Source: Engraulis encrasicolus
Lineage: Eukaryota > Chordata > Actinopteri > Clupeiformes > Engraulidae
DNA: 64,000 nt
Reading direction: 5' to 3'
NCBI RefSeq assembly: GCF_034702125.1
Contig: NC_085869.1
Location: 54,820,214-54,884,213, forward strand
Part shown: piece after piece, positions 25,629-64,000 of the stretch
Layout of the letters: each line of letters opens with the position of its first letter
Numbering within the stretch: position 1 is the first letter of the stretch
Program-made: the position numbers and the translations under genes
The notes under the pieces: model-generated
The model's database searches: none
What the model was told of the DNA's origin: nothing
Seen by the model: the letters and a program-made list of their open reading frames with translations, nothing else

Positions 25629-25930
25629 CTTTTCGGCTGAGATGGTCGTTCGTTCTGTAAATGGTAAGTCCTGGAGGGCTCATCCCTCTCCTGCTGCAGA
25701 CCAGGGGAGATTCTGCTTCTGTAAAGGCCTCCTGGCGCGAAGGGACTGTCACCATCCGCGTCTAAAAATCACGACTACAGCAGTGACCAGTGTACCGTTA
25801 CCTCCCGCTCGCTCTCTCTCTCTCTCTCTCTCTCTAGCCCAGTGCCCGAGACCTTAACTCGAGAGTCGAGCGTCGCATGCAAAAACACCAGACAGCCCCG
25901 GAGCGCTCACGAATTAGTCCCCAACGCAAG
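25629..25930 (-). promoter_or_regulatory. Candidate HECW2 5' non-coding exon and promoter
   Basis: This stretch has clearly more CpG than its surroundings. On the minus strand a strong donor (GCCGAAAAG|GTAATT) lies at 25629/25628, and no convincing protein is encoded upstream of it. It sits 15 kb upstream of the HECW2 coding exon on the same strand, where a non-coding first exon would be expected, and a CT tract (25809-25834) lies inside. The link to HECW2 is inference; an unrelated lncRNA promoter is also possible. Confidence 0.35.
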
Positions 25931-27114
25931 AAAAAAAAATGTTTCAGTAGGACGTGGCCCGAGTCACCTGCATCTCAAGGCGATGATAAATATGCGCTAA
26001 CAGGGTTTATTGCCCTGTTGACGTGACCAAATCCCTCTGCGTCTTTCCCCCATATTCCCACATCGCGAAGAGAGGCAGCGTCAGTGTCAGAAGCAGGGCT
26101 GCAGTTCATCTGAAGCGAGGGGGAAAAATCAATTACCTCATCAGCAGTCTTAAGTTGGCATTTGGTAGCCCAAGTGGCTTCTTTTAATAAGCCTGAAATA
26201 CTTGTGGTGTTCGGTGTCTTGGTGTGGACGGTGCGCGGTTGAGAGTGGGCGGCGACGTGAGGGGATAGACCTAGGATGCAGGATAGACCTCGAGGCGTCA
26301 TGCTATGAGGGGAGAGGTGGGAGGCACCCTTACATACCCTCACACGGAGCATGTACATCTGAAATGTGTATTCTGTGAGTTATAGTCTCACCATACATCC
26401 GGTACATCTTCAGATGTACATTTTGTCCCACTGCGTTCTCATCCACACGTGCCATGATGCTCCCTTCTTTCCTGCATTGCCCGTCAGCCCTCTTCTCTCA
26501 ACATTTCACGCTTTCTCCATGCTCCTCTCCTCATTCATACCTTTCCTGATGATTTGGACTCCTATCTCCACCTCTCTTCCCCAGCTCCCCAGGAGCGGTA
26601 TGAAATTGCAATTCCCCAGAAAGTAATCTATTCTCCTTTTATATGTCACCCTATTGTACTAAATTCAATCACAGGAAATATACTTTTGAGCCATTTTCTA
26701 CACGAGTCATATATTTTTTTCTCAAGAGCTACTAAATAAGCCAGTTAACTTGAATTATTGCATGATGCATCAATTGAATTGCAGTTACATGCACTGTTTG
26801 TGGGAAGGTAGAGCAACATGTACAATCCATTATTCCTTTGCAGAGAAAGAAAAGGCATATTTAGCTGAAAGTATATCTCAAGTTACCAAATTAATGGAAA
26901 TGCAGCTCTGTAAAATTGGTATTTCAGCTACAATTAACTAATAATGATAATAATTAACTGAATTATTTCATAACTTGCATTGGTTTTAGAAATAAAAAGC
27001 AATACCTGACACATTATGAATGAATACCCTGTTCTCATAAGTAAAACTGATTTTTAATCTTGCTTTGCTCTGCCAACATACAGTAGAAAAATAAATTTCA
27101 CACACACAGAGATT
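25930..27114. other. Intergenic stretch, HECW2 to PGAP1 3' side
   Basis: The first part (25930-26350) is moderately CpG-containing; the rest is AT-rich. I see no gene or repeat that I can name. Confidence 0.4.
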
Positions 27115-28593
27115 AACTTTTTCATTTACTTTATTTTAACAGTAACAGTGCTCACAAATAGCACAATGTTTTTGATAAATATAATATCCATTTAAATCTG
27201 ATCATCATATAAAACACCAATCGGTCTATTCCTTGTGACAGTATTTAATAAACCTGAGAGTTTAAAGAATGTCCATATTTTTGGGCCACTCAGAGTTATT
27301 ATATATTATAAAACAAAACAAACAACAACAATAGGCAGTGATACTGGACCTGACTAGTTTCAAACCCCATAGCATCTGTCTTAAAACATTGACGTTAATG
27401 TCCACAAGACAAATAAACCCTAAGACTTGGGAGGATACGATTAATCAGGTAGCTAGCCAAGTACACCTTGTAGTTATACATCCCACGACAAGATAAAAAA
27501 AATCCTTTATGTGTGTCTGTGTGGTGAGAAAGACAGATGCTACTAGGCTATTAGCAACCGCAACTGATGGCTTTCCACTGATACGAATTCAACTTGAAAA
27601 AGAAACAATATAAAACGATATCCTCATTCCATAGTAAAGGTGTAAAAAAGGAAAGAGAAAAGTCCTGCATGCCTCGAGTGAGAAATAGCTAGCGGCACTG
27701 GAACCTATTGGCTTACAGTAATGAGAACAAAACTGGGGGGAAAATATAACATATATAAAAAAAACTCCTTAAAGTGATACAGTACATTCCCAGAAATCCC
27801 TCATAGGAAAGGGGTGTAGGACTACTGGATATAGAAAACACAAGTCACACCCCTCTGCAGGTTCAAGGTCCAAAAACCATAGACATAAAATGTATTTTAT
27901 TTATATATAAAAAAACAAAAAACAAAAAATCAAAACAAATGGGAGTCCAAAACAAGTGTCTCCACTCTCCATTGACTCCCTTCCTTTTTGTTTGTTTGTT
28001 TGCTTTTTTTTCCTTGTTTGTTTTTTTTCCCTTGCATAGACATATCCCAAGTTGGACCTCCAGGCATTTCTCATGTTATATATATGCCATATCCATTTGG
28101 GGAAAAAAACATAGAATTGTCATTGAATTATAGTGTATATGTTGAGTGGCTTATTTTCTATTTGCAGTTTGGATGTTGTAGCGTTAAACTGTATGGAGTG
28201 GTAACGAATGAATATGAAGATGCGCATACGTATGCTGTCAGGACATGGTAAGAAGCGCCATCTATGAAAATTGAACTTGACTGGCATTGAAAAATATGTC
28301 ACTGCATATCACTGCTTGTAAAAAGCTTAACGCCGACTACGGACACAATATTAGTTTATCAGTTTAGACAGATAATGTGGTGCAACAGAGCAATATTACA
28401 GATGACCAAAGGAGGTTTGGTGTAGCTTCATGCCCTACGCAGAACAATATACATACTGCATATAATTACAGTGCGTCTATGTTTTTGGATCTTGGGTCCA
28501 ATGGAAGGGTGTAACTTTTGCTGCCTATAACTGACTGGGTATTATGCACTGGACAATGCCACTGAGTGACTTAAGGGAGCCGTTTCCCAGTAA

Positions 28594-29288
28594 AGGGTGG
28601 TTTATGCCTCGAGATCAGCGTCCCTGCGTCGTGATGCAGTGAGCCGCGCAGTTAGCGGAGTGAAGCCCCCCCCCATCACGCAGGTACTCTGGGGCACCTC
28701 CCCAAAATTGTGTCTCGACGCAGGTAGGGATGCAGACAGCGACGGAGTGAAGGGCGAAAATAGGTCTCTGATTGGTCCTCTCGACCAGCCTGCTCTGTCC
28801 TCGAGTCGAGAACAAGCTACTTCCTTGTTCTAACCTTCGTCGGTCTACGGACTGTGAGCTCTTCATTAAATAAGTTGCCCGTGCTTTGTCGTTTCATTTA
28901 TTTACACGAACCAAAGACAACACGTGTGCTTGCAAGTTACGACGCTGAAGTTATTTGGACAGTTGAACAGTGTTTCCGAGGTCGAGGAAACATTCCGCTT
29001 CGTCCTCGACAAATGAGCCACTTCTTTGTTCCAAACTACCACGGTGGCTGCCAGTGCGATCAAACATGCACGTGATATAAAGATTTAATGTTTCATTTTC
29101 ATTGTCGTCGTGTCTGTGAAGCTAAAAAACAACCGACACGTCTAGGTTACTCTTTGTATTGAAGGCAGTTTGAGCGTGGAATGACATCGCGCAGACCGTG
29201 CTTCAAAACAGGGCATAAATCAAAATTAACTGCATCATGGCTGCGACAAGCTCACTCTGTGGCACTGGCAGGAAGCATAACCCGCCCT
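28594..29288. mobile_element. PIF/Harbinger-like non-autonomous element
   Basis: The ends AGGGTGGTTTATGC and GCATAACCCGCCCT are inverted with two mismatches. TAA flanks both sides (28591-28593 and 29289-29291), the 3-bp TWA target used by Harbinger elements. It is 695 bp, more GC-rich than its surroundings. Short open frames inside do not resemble a transposase. Confidence 0.65.
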
Positions 29289-29468
29289 TAACACTCCTGT
29301 GCTTAACATTTAAGGTAGATTATGCAGAATTGCGATCAGAGTAGGCATTGCAACTATGCTGCTCCTTCAAAAAGGGAGGGATTTGATATCTCTGGGTCTT
29401 CATGGGCTACAATGACCGGCAGCCTACTAGCACATGGGTAGCTCACTGGTGACAGCAGGACAGGACAG

Positions 29469-29503
29469 GAAAGGCCAGGCCAGGCCAGGCCAGGCCAGGC
29501 CAG
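29469..29503. repeat. AGGCC pentamer array
   Basis: About six tandem GGCCA units. Confidence 0.85.
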
Positions 29504-30453
29504 ACAAGCACACTCAGTTTTGCTTATCTACAGACTTTTATCGGATAGAAAAAAATCCCTTTACGAAATAATACTAAAATGAGCCCTGCGAAATACTAAA
29601 GCAACAAATCAAGATTAAATGCATTTGACATTGTTTAAAACAATGTCTAAAACAGTTCCCTTTACAGAAACACTCAAGGTTTAGGCGAGTCACCATTCAC
29701 GATGGTTGGACACTATTTGACATTATTTAAGAAAGAAATAAAAATCCACATTCATCACTGCACGTACACAGCTTTACAGTGTTATTCACACTAAACATTT
29801 GCACTTTATCCACCACGGTTTACAAAAAAGGATGCTGTAAAAACATTTGACACACTTCTTGGTCATGATGTACTTACAAATTTCCTTCCCATCCTATCTC
29901 CCTATCTTTATCCCTATATCAGCAGCCACATTTGTTGGCATTAAGAATACTTAAAGCAGTACGGACACAGTAACAACAGTACGATAGTGCAAGGAAGTGT
30001 ACTTGAGGGACAAATTTTAAAAAGCTGCAACACCATTGTATAATATTAAAAAAGAACACCGACATTTGGTTGGTTAGTGGGTCAGTTGTACTGTACTGCT
30101 CTGTGGCAATGTGGACGAGTCAAAAACAGTCACCGCTATGGTCCAGTCAGGGTCAGTAGTGTGTACAGTATGTACATCTATTTGTAACGGTGAGAAAAAT
30201 TAACCTTCACATGACAGCACATCTAAACGCAGACACATTTCGCTTGTGTTTACAATATGCTCTCATCAGTCTTAGCATGTCATGTCGCCTACGGACAAAG
30301 AGTCTAAAACTATTGGGAGTAGAAGCCAATACAGTCATATCCATGAATTTAAGAGTGCTACCTGCCACAGAGAAATATCTGTTGAAAATTATTACATATC
30401 AGACATCGCTTAAGACTCTATGGGTGCCACACAACAAGCTCATGTCATAAAAA

Positions 30454-30464
30454 TAGTAGTAGTA

Positions 30465-30520
<56 letters not shown>

Positions 30521-30558
30521 TATTATTATTATTATAATAATAATAGTAATAGTAATCA
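30454..30558. repeat. TAG/TAA trinucleotide repeat with self-complementary turn
   Basis: TAG units pass into TAA units, then into ATT units and back to TAA. The TAA and ATT runs can pair as a hairpin. Confidence 0.9.
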
Positions 30559-31587
30559 TAATCAAATCATAATAATCATAATAGTGAGTGGGAAAGAAGA
30601 ACAGACAACGCTGTCATAAACTTCTCCTTGACAACCACGACACATCACAGTGAACACCAATCATTAAAAAGTCACAATCATGTTCGATACAAAAAACGAC
30701 GTCAGCTTCTCTACCACTTCCACCAGCACAACGTTGAGCGAACAGTACATAGCAACGCGTGTTACACTTTATAAAAAAATCACAACAGGACTGGAAACAA
30801 GGCCAAACTGAACGCACCTCACAAGGAGACCAGCGATACCCACAAACACCCACTATGCAGCTGATGACAACATTACTCAAGATTAAGGAGCCATCAAAGC
30901 ATCCATTCACGCACACGCACACGCACACGCACAGGTACAAACACTCCCACATTGGTGCAGGTACAATCACAGTGCAAGTGACACGGAAGCGTGTCCTCAA
31001 TGGGTGTGTTAAGTGTGTGTGTGGGTGTGTATGTGTGTGTGGGCAGAGTTTGGTCCAGGAAGCCAGAATACCGTATTAAAAAAAAGTGATATGACTCGAA
31101 TACGTTTTTGTTTCAATGCTTCCTGAACGGCATCAGTGGTAAAAGTACTGTGGACACACATATTGTTTACTTTCTCCGAAGCTAACCATGTAGTTTTTGT
31201 CTTGGGTCGCTCTAAAGGTTGGAATTCGTTATCACCCAAAGAGAGTGGACATGCCACTTTAAAACCCAGGAAAGAAAGGGACAATCCTTTAAGATGCATC
31301 TTTACTTTTTTTTTGCTAATCTACGTATTTACCTATTCTTCCCATCATCTGGTAACACATCCACTGATAAAAAAATGTGTGGGTCCCACTTCCAGAAGTG
31401 TACTGTGATTGTGCATTTGAAATTAAAATTTGTAGCCAGTTCGTGACATTTGCCCTCCTTTTTCTAGTCAGTCATCTCCTCTCTTTTGATATTCATGAAT
31501 GAAAACAGCATAACAAAAACGGGAACTAGTTTTTTAGCAAGGCACTAGTTGTTCTGTTTTTAAATATACAGTGTATATACATATATT

Positions 31588-31745
31588 TAGGGCTTTTTGC
31601 CTTTATTTTTGACAGGACAGTGGAGGAGAAACAGGAAATGAGTGGGGAGAGAAAGACGGGGAAGGAGTGGCAAATGACCCGGCCCGGAATGGAACCCAGG
31701 TCGCCGGCGTAGTAACCCAATGACTACTATGTTAGTTGGGTTAGG
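31588..31745 (-). mobile_element. tRNA-derived SINE, inverted copy
   Basis: The minus strand carries GGGTTACTACGCCGGCGACC, then a B-box-like GGGTTCCATTCC, CCGGGTCATTTGCC, a CTCTCCCC section, CCTGTC and an AATAAAGGCAAAAAG tail. It is the same family as 24405-24592. The 5' tRNA-like part is altered. Confidence 0.75.
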
Positions 31746-31981
31746 ACAATCTGCTTCCCTTGTCATCATGTCACTCTACAGTATTGACAACAGGGACAGA
31801 TACTGTACACAGCATCGAATCCCAAACTGCCATGTGTAGGTGCTCGGATAATAGTGGCAATCTCACTGCACAAATATGTGAACTCGAAAACATTAAATAG
31901 CCATGAAAATAAGTAATGCGTATCGGATGTTTCTGCCATCGCCACAATGGAATTGCTGCTATGCAAACAATCATGTGACAT

Positions 31982-32334
31982 CCAGAGCCATCTAATAACA
32001 GAGTTACGCCACTCCCATAGACCTCTATGGACCAATCTTTCCACAGCAATGGCGGCTCTCATGGAGCCTCACGGAGAGTTAACATGGAAATCCCCATTGA
32101 CTTTAGTTCTATTAGAAGTTACTTAGTTCCAGGAGGTGGCGGTATAACACAGAAAATGTGGTAAAGGTCATGTAATTTGTTTGTACTTAATCTTTGTTTG
32201 GTATGTGATGGTTCTGTGTTAGTTTCCAACGAACAGAAGTTTACTGTTAAGAAACATTTTAATCTACGCGAATCACATCACCAACCGACTTCCTGGTCCC
32301 CGGTTTGCGCAACTCTGTTATTAGATGGCTCTGG
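31982..32334. mobile_element. MITE with 23-bp perfect inverted ends
   Basis: CCAGAGCCATCTAATAACAG plus AGTT at the left is mirrored exactly at the right end. TGACAT occurs immediately outside both ends, offset by two bases on one side. It is 353 bp and non-coding. Confidence 0.75.
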
Positions 32335-34911
32335 TGACATCTAGTGCTCATCAGTGTCATCACCTTGCCGATGAGGTGGTGGGGTGGGATATTGGGAGTT
32401 GGGGGGCAGCATGAGATAACATGTCTTCATAAGAAACAAATCCAAACTGGATATTTTGTAAAGGTCACTCACTCACTCACTCATTGGATCTAACACGACA
32501 TGTGGGGGGCATTCCCTTTCAAATGTGAGTGTTCATAGCTTCACATCAGTTGCTACTAGATACTTTCTGTATTCATAGGTACTTACTGTACTACCTTTAG
32601 GGTTCCCTTTAGTGATTCCTACTTAAGGCCATCGCACATCAGTTCCAATAGCATCGCGGAGCCATGTCAAACCCGACAATTTCGGTTGTCTCCGCACACT
32701 GCAGCAAATGAGTGCAGCAGTAGGTGGATTTAGCAATGGATTCGAACAAGCGGCTCTGAAAAAATAGAGCTCAATGTAAATTAACAGCCAACGTTGGTGG
32801 ACATCGACGCCAGTGTGCGAAATGAAATCGAATGTTGACAGAGTAGAACTCTGCACTTAGTCGACACTAACCGCACGAACACAACAAAGGCGACAAGAGC
32901 GACAATGGCACCAGAGCTAATTCACTTTGTACAGACGGGCTAACAACAGAAGAGACAAATGCAATTTGGGTGACAAGAGGCGATTTGATGCTAATGAGCT
33001 ATGATGGGGTTTGGTGACAGCCATAGCACCTAATTGGAATGACGGAATGTTTGCATTCTACTTAAAACGGTCATACTATGTTGCTTTTGTCGTTGGTGCT
33101 ATGAAAACAGTTCGGCAACTCTTTGTACCTTTTGTCTCTTTTGCTGTGTTTGTGCGGTAATTTGCGGTGGCCTTTACAGTACACTAGGCCAGTAATTGGT
33201 TACATCGAGAGAGCTGGCAATCAAGATATCACTTAGTGCTATGCTCTCCAAGCTTCGAAATGCAAAGGTAAGCCTTTCAACTCAGGTATTTAGATTTAGC
33301 AGACATGTGATCTGAGTGACTGGCCTGCATTAAGTGTTGGTTTGAAGGGGCTTGCATAGTCAATGCATTCTGACACATACGCGTTCCTGTAAGGCTAGGT
33401 ATCCCCACGCTTCGGCACCATTATGTGCAGAATTGTTAATATTTGACGTGCATTACATGCATCGTCATTGAAGGAGATACCTGCCTCACCGTGCAGTTTT
33501 TAGCGTTACTCGTGTCGACTATGTTTAGTGGTCTAACACTAAGACCGCAATAAAAGTGGAACAACGGAAGGCCATAATTACAGGTGTTAATGTCACTGGC
33601 CTACATTGTGAGCAAAAAGTGAACTGTAGGCCTATTTTCAATTTTGATTTTTTTTTTTTTTTCAAAAAAGTTACTTGGGCCACAGCTTCCACGGTCTATG
33701 GTTTGCCATATGAGGTCGACAGACATTTATGGCCACCTCTTTGGCTGCCAAGAGTGGGGCCAGCCTGGCAAACTATGGCACTGATCTGACAAGAGCTGCT
33801 TTGCTGATTTGGTGGCCAACGCAGTGACACTAAGTGCACTTCCGTAGGAGTCACACTGGCTCTGTGCCTTTACCGCCTACACAGACCACCCACCAGGCAT
33901 TCCTTGCAAGCCATTGGGTGGAGAAATCCAGTAGGGGACAGTTACAATTGTACCATGTTTTCTCGACTGCATCATGATTGCTCATTGCAAAGGCTCATCT
34001 CGAAACACCTCGGAAGTCTCATTGAAGTCGTATGGTACTGTATGTGCATTGCTAGTGGAACTGGTAAAAATAAGTGTCTCCTACTGTAGGAATATTTCAC
34101 CCACACAAGGGCCCCGCTAAGGAGACAAGGGGGGGTAGGAGAATTCGGAGGGGCCCCAAGGGGCCACAATGGGCTCTTTTCACATGTGGTCAGACACCTT
34201 CAAATACCGCATATTTCAATTCACTCGAAGCACGTTTAAGTTGCATCCGGTGGCACAGACATACAGGTACATGACTGTACATATACGTATAGATGGTGCT
34301 TTTTTCTGCCTCAAAGTCGATTATCCTGCTTCGCTTCTAAACGGGACTTGTCTGATGTCATGGTGAAAAGAGCTAATTGCAAATATCTTTTTTAGAGGCC
34401 CTATCATTTGTTTTTAGCAGTAACCCTGTATGACCCACATTTATACTCATTTACAAAAAGTATGAGTGTTCTTACACAGCAGCATTTCGCAAACAAAGTC
34501 TGTGAGACATTTTCCCTTTTTGTAATAAATTGCACGGCTGTGGACTGACAATCAGGGGTCAGGAAAAAGGAGACTTACTGGCAACGAATCCACAAAAGAT
34601 ATGGAGGCTCCATTCCACAGCATTTGCTTTGTGGAGAGGAACAATGTAGGCAGTGATGGATGCTCATCTGCCAAACTTGGAGGAGTCTTACAAGGACAGG
34701 ACAAACAAATCCCTGACTAGCCGGAACATCCGATGCATACAGACAAATTATCTAGTCGGTTATAGAAAAAAAGATGGGAATGTTGTGACATCAGAGCCCA
34801 AAGAAACACACTCACGCAAAAGCAAAAAACAAAGACACACGCACACACACACACCATACATCTAATCCCACAACACCCCATATCCTAGAAGCAGCAGGTT
34901 CAATAAACAAC

Positions 34912-35038
<127 letters not shown>

Positions 35039-35287
35039 CGGCTTACAACAAACAAGACAGGAGTACCCTGTTGATACGCCGTTGGTTAGACTGCACGGTA
35101 CTATTATGGGTCTTCTGAAGAAGTGTCTGGGGAGTCACTGGCTCCCTCTTCAGGGCGGGAGGTGTAAGTACAGCAATGCACACTGTACTGTTCTGTACTG
35201 TTAAGGCTGCCATGGATGGGTTTTTTCTATTAGAATACCTGCATAATGAGTTAAGTTTTGGACCGTGGACGGTCAGGAGCTGTGGTG

Positions 35288-57428
<22,141 letters not shown>

Positions 57429-57700
57429 GTTTTCTATATTTGTGTTACAATGCTGTAAAAATATGCAGCCTATTTCACGTCTCCATTTCCCGTTCAAAGA
57501 CCCACACACCGTCTGCCTTTTACAAGTCCCAACCTATGGGGGGCGTTTCAAGGAAGCCCTCGGAGTGTCGTCATCGACACTGACATAATAACAAGCCAAT
57601 AGAAACCCGTGTGTAAGAATATACACCAATAAAAATAGGGAACCATCAAAGTTGGCCTGTCGGTTTTTAAAGAGACAGTCTTACTCTGGACACAAGAGGG
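57429..57700 (-). promoter_or_regulatory. PGAP1 5' UTR and promoter region
   Basis: This is the sequence just upstream of the PGAP1 start. Two CCAAT boxes are visible on the plus strand, at 57596-57600 and 57626-57630, about 170-200 bases upstream of the ATG; NF-Y binds CCAAT in either orientation. No TATA box is obvious. The upstream in-frame ATG at 57509 lies here and is probably untranslated. Promoter status is inferred from position. Confidence 0.45.
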
Positions 57701-59128
57701 CCTGCAAAGACAACAAAGTTTTGCTTATAAAAAAAAAAAGATTTGAAGAAAGAACAGTAGTTGACAAACGAAGAACCTGAGCCACAAAAAGACTTGAAAT
57801 GTATTTTAATATATTTTCAGAGGTTTGATTCATTACAAAGAAAGACCAAAGTTCAGCTGTTAACCTGCCAGACACAACTCTCAGGTGCTGCACCGGCCTG
57901 TGTGGTACTGTGTGGTACAATCACATAAAATCAGTGTTGTGAACATACACATAACACATTTGCGGAAGAAAATACAATAAGGCTAGTTATCCAAAAGTAA
58001 ATGTAAGGTTTTCGTTTCACTCTGTATAAATGTCATACATATGGCCAGTACTTTCCAAGGCATTCCCGAAAAGTATAAATGGACTTGTTTGAAAATGACT
58101 AGCTGACTTACAGTAATGCATTCTGAATTTCAAACAGTGCATTTGTCTGTCTGTCTGTAGAGTGCCACATGTAGACAATGTCGCCCGAGAGTCAGTGTAT
58201 ATACAGTAGTCACTGTAGAGTCAGTGGGTATAGTAAACTTTACTAAAGTATAGTAAAGACTGGACAAGATTGTTCAAAAACTTCAGTATTTACAGTCCCT
58301 CCCGAATGCATTACTTGCAGCCAGCCATCATCCAGTCGTTCAACATCAAACAAACCTGTCATCTGATTGATTGACTAGCATTTGAAGGTGGAAAACATAT
58401 AAATTAAATGTTGATATTATGCAGGGAATGGAACATCAGCAAACACCTCCAATACCATAATCCACATCAGGGTACTGTCCTAAGAACAAGGTTAAGCGAT
58501 AAACCTGGCTAAATAAATGAACCTACAGGAAGTGGTAAACGTGCTAGTAGATGGCCCAGGTGTCATTTAGCTAAGAAAGTGAAGACTCCAGGCTCTTCTA
58601 TTACATGTAGATGATTTACCGCTACCTCAAGGTTAATTCAGCTTGGTTTACAACTAGGTCAGGTTCTTGGAATACCGTACTCCCCTGATTCGAAAGTCTT
58701 GTTCATTTAAAAAACAAAAAAACGCCAAGCTGCCTAAGACTAGCAATTAACTGGTATACCTCCAAAGATGTTCTACGTGTTTGTTTGCCTTCCATGACAG
58801 TTTTTACCCTTCCTGTTGAGTCTTGAATTAACCACTTAACCAGTCACACACTAGTCCAGTAACAAAGGCAACATTTTCTGTGTGCTTGGCTGCTTGGCAA
58901 AATAATCCCTTGCAGCCCCTCAAAGGAGAGACATGGTTATTGGTTATCTTGGGTTTTCTGCTAGGCTTGTACATCTTGAAGCTCTTCAGACAGGCGATGC
59001 TCGAGGAACTGACCTTGACTTTAAGGCCGTTTCACACTAAACTTCCTCAAAGTGCAAATTATAATAAAAAAATGAAAGAAGAAGAGATATTTGCAAACTC
59101 ATGTCCACATTGTAGCCTGAAAGTCAAA
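57701..59128. other. Gap between PGAP1 promoter and MAIP1 stop; MAIP1 3' UTR
   Basis: The MAIP1 3' UTR must occupy the right part. A fragment related to the 42063 hairpin lies at 58585-58640. No other gene is recognised; the plus-strand frame starting at 58880 overlaps the last MAIP1 exon in antisense and is not credible. Confidence 0.5.
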
Positions 59129-63455
<4,327 letters not shown>

Positions 63456-63822
63456 TTACTTCTTCAAGGCTGCGGTCCTGCGTACGAATTGTCCCGACTA
63501 GAAACTACGTTAGTAAAGTATAATGTTCCTCCTCATCTATGGTTTATAAATCAACATTTCCACTGCTATTTCTGCAAATGTGTGGTTAAATATAGAGTTA
63601 ATAGTAAACTGATTTAATAATTCAATTATTTCACCCATTTAAAGTATTTTCTAGACACGTTGTTTGTTTTCCAAACCTGTCAAACACAGACGTTGTTTCC
63701 TGGGGATAACAATATGGTGGGACCAGTACAGAAGATGGGGAAATGCAATGTTTTTAATTTCTCTTGTCAAAATGTGAGAAACCAAACCATGTTGCATGTA
63801 CATCTTTACAAAAAAACTTAAA
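63456..63822. promoter_or_regulatory. Shared divergent promoter of MAIP1 and TYW5
   Basis: The MAIP1 and TYW5 start codons point away from each other with 367 bases between them, so both 5' UTRs and promoters must fit here unless upstream non-coding exons exist. No TATA box is evident. Divergent housekeeping pairs at this spacing usually share one promoter; that is inference from layout. Confidence 0.6.
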
Positions 63823-63903
63823 ATGGAAAACCAGAATAGGATACCTGTGCCAGTATATACGGCAGTGGACAAAGATGTCTTCACCCAAAAGATTTATCCT
63901 CTG
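63823..63903 (+). CDS. tyw5: TYW5 first coding exon (partial, runs off right edge)
   Basis: TYW5 is a JmjC-type Fe(II)/2-oxoglutarate hydroxylase that modifies wybutosine at position 37 of tRNA-Phe. Seen: ATG at 63823, 27 codons including RIPVPVYTAV then VFTQKIYPL, followed by a consensus donor CTG|GTGAGA at 63903/63904 (phase 0). The human protein starts with the same layout: a short polar stretch, PVPR, a hydrophobic-acidic spacer, then QFMQHLYPQ and an exon boundary near that point. Position also supports the call: TYW5 and MAIP1 (C2orf47) are near neighbours in human. Only the N-terminus is present; the catalytic JmjC residues are outside the window, so identity rests on a short match plus synteny. 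Confidence 0.8.
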
Positions 63904-64000
63904 GTGAGAAATAGTAAACATTTAGTTGCTACAACACTCCAAAGTAGCCTAGGCTACAGCTGAAGAACTTCTTGCATTGTCTCATGTCTTGTTTTTTCCT

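Noticed and set aside
57429..57509. PGAP1 start at an upstream in-frame ATG
   Set aside because: It adds 27 residues before the hydrophobic N-terminus that aligns with the human start; more likely 5' UTR.

Overview
The window is vertebrate genomic DNA, almost certainly from a teleost fish. Genes are split into many short exons with GT/AG introns. Long CA/GT, CT/GA and GATA microsatellites are everywhere, as are the DNA-transposon families (Tc1-like with inverted/direct repeat ends, hAT-like with 8-bp target duplications, TTAA- and TAA-flanked elements) and tRNA-derived SINEs usual in fish. I cannot name the species.

Four genes are supported by protein similarity recalled from the human orthologues plus exact splice-phase bookkeeping. 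From left to right: (1) the first coding exon of HECW2 (minus strand, 10277-10643), with the rest of the gene beyond the left edge and a candidate 5' exon and promoter near 25.6-25.9 kb; (2) complete PGAP1 (minus strand, 26 coding exons, 35288-57428, 950 residues, no frame break), the ER GPI inositol-deacylase; (3) complete MAIP1 (minus strand, 5 coding exons, 59129-63455, 247 residues), a mitochondrial matrix protein; (4) the first coding exon of TYW5 (plus strand, 63823-63903), running off the right edge and divergent from MAIP1 across a 367-bp shared promoter. In human the same four genes lie on chromosome 2q32-q33, so the order looks like conserved synteny. The genes have no common pathway; the link is positional.

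The rest is intronic or intergenic and rich in repeats. 1-10276 is HECW2 intron downstream of its first coding exon; it holds a 1.4-kb Tc1-like element, a 539-bp hAT with perfect target duplication, a MITE pair and a diverged tandem repeat. 10736-25629 is the presumed HECW2 first intron, packed with microsatellites and non-autonomous transposons. 25930-35287 lies between the HECW2 promoter and the PGAP1 stop codon; its lower-repeat AT-rich part may be a very long PGAP1 3' UTR. PGAP1 introns carry further elements, including a 3.9-kb TIR element that fills intron 7.

The most unusual items are: a 2.3-kb near-perfect palindrome in MAIP1 intron 1, bounded by TTAA, whose two arms each carry a copy of the same unidentified protein-coding segment (one intact to its stop, the other shifted by a 2-base deletion); and a short duplicate of PGAP1 exon 3, including its splice acceptor, lying between CA repeats 18 kb away in the last part of the same gene. 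No CRISPR array, operon, rRNA or functional tRNA gene was seen.
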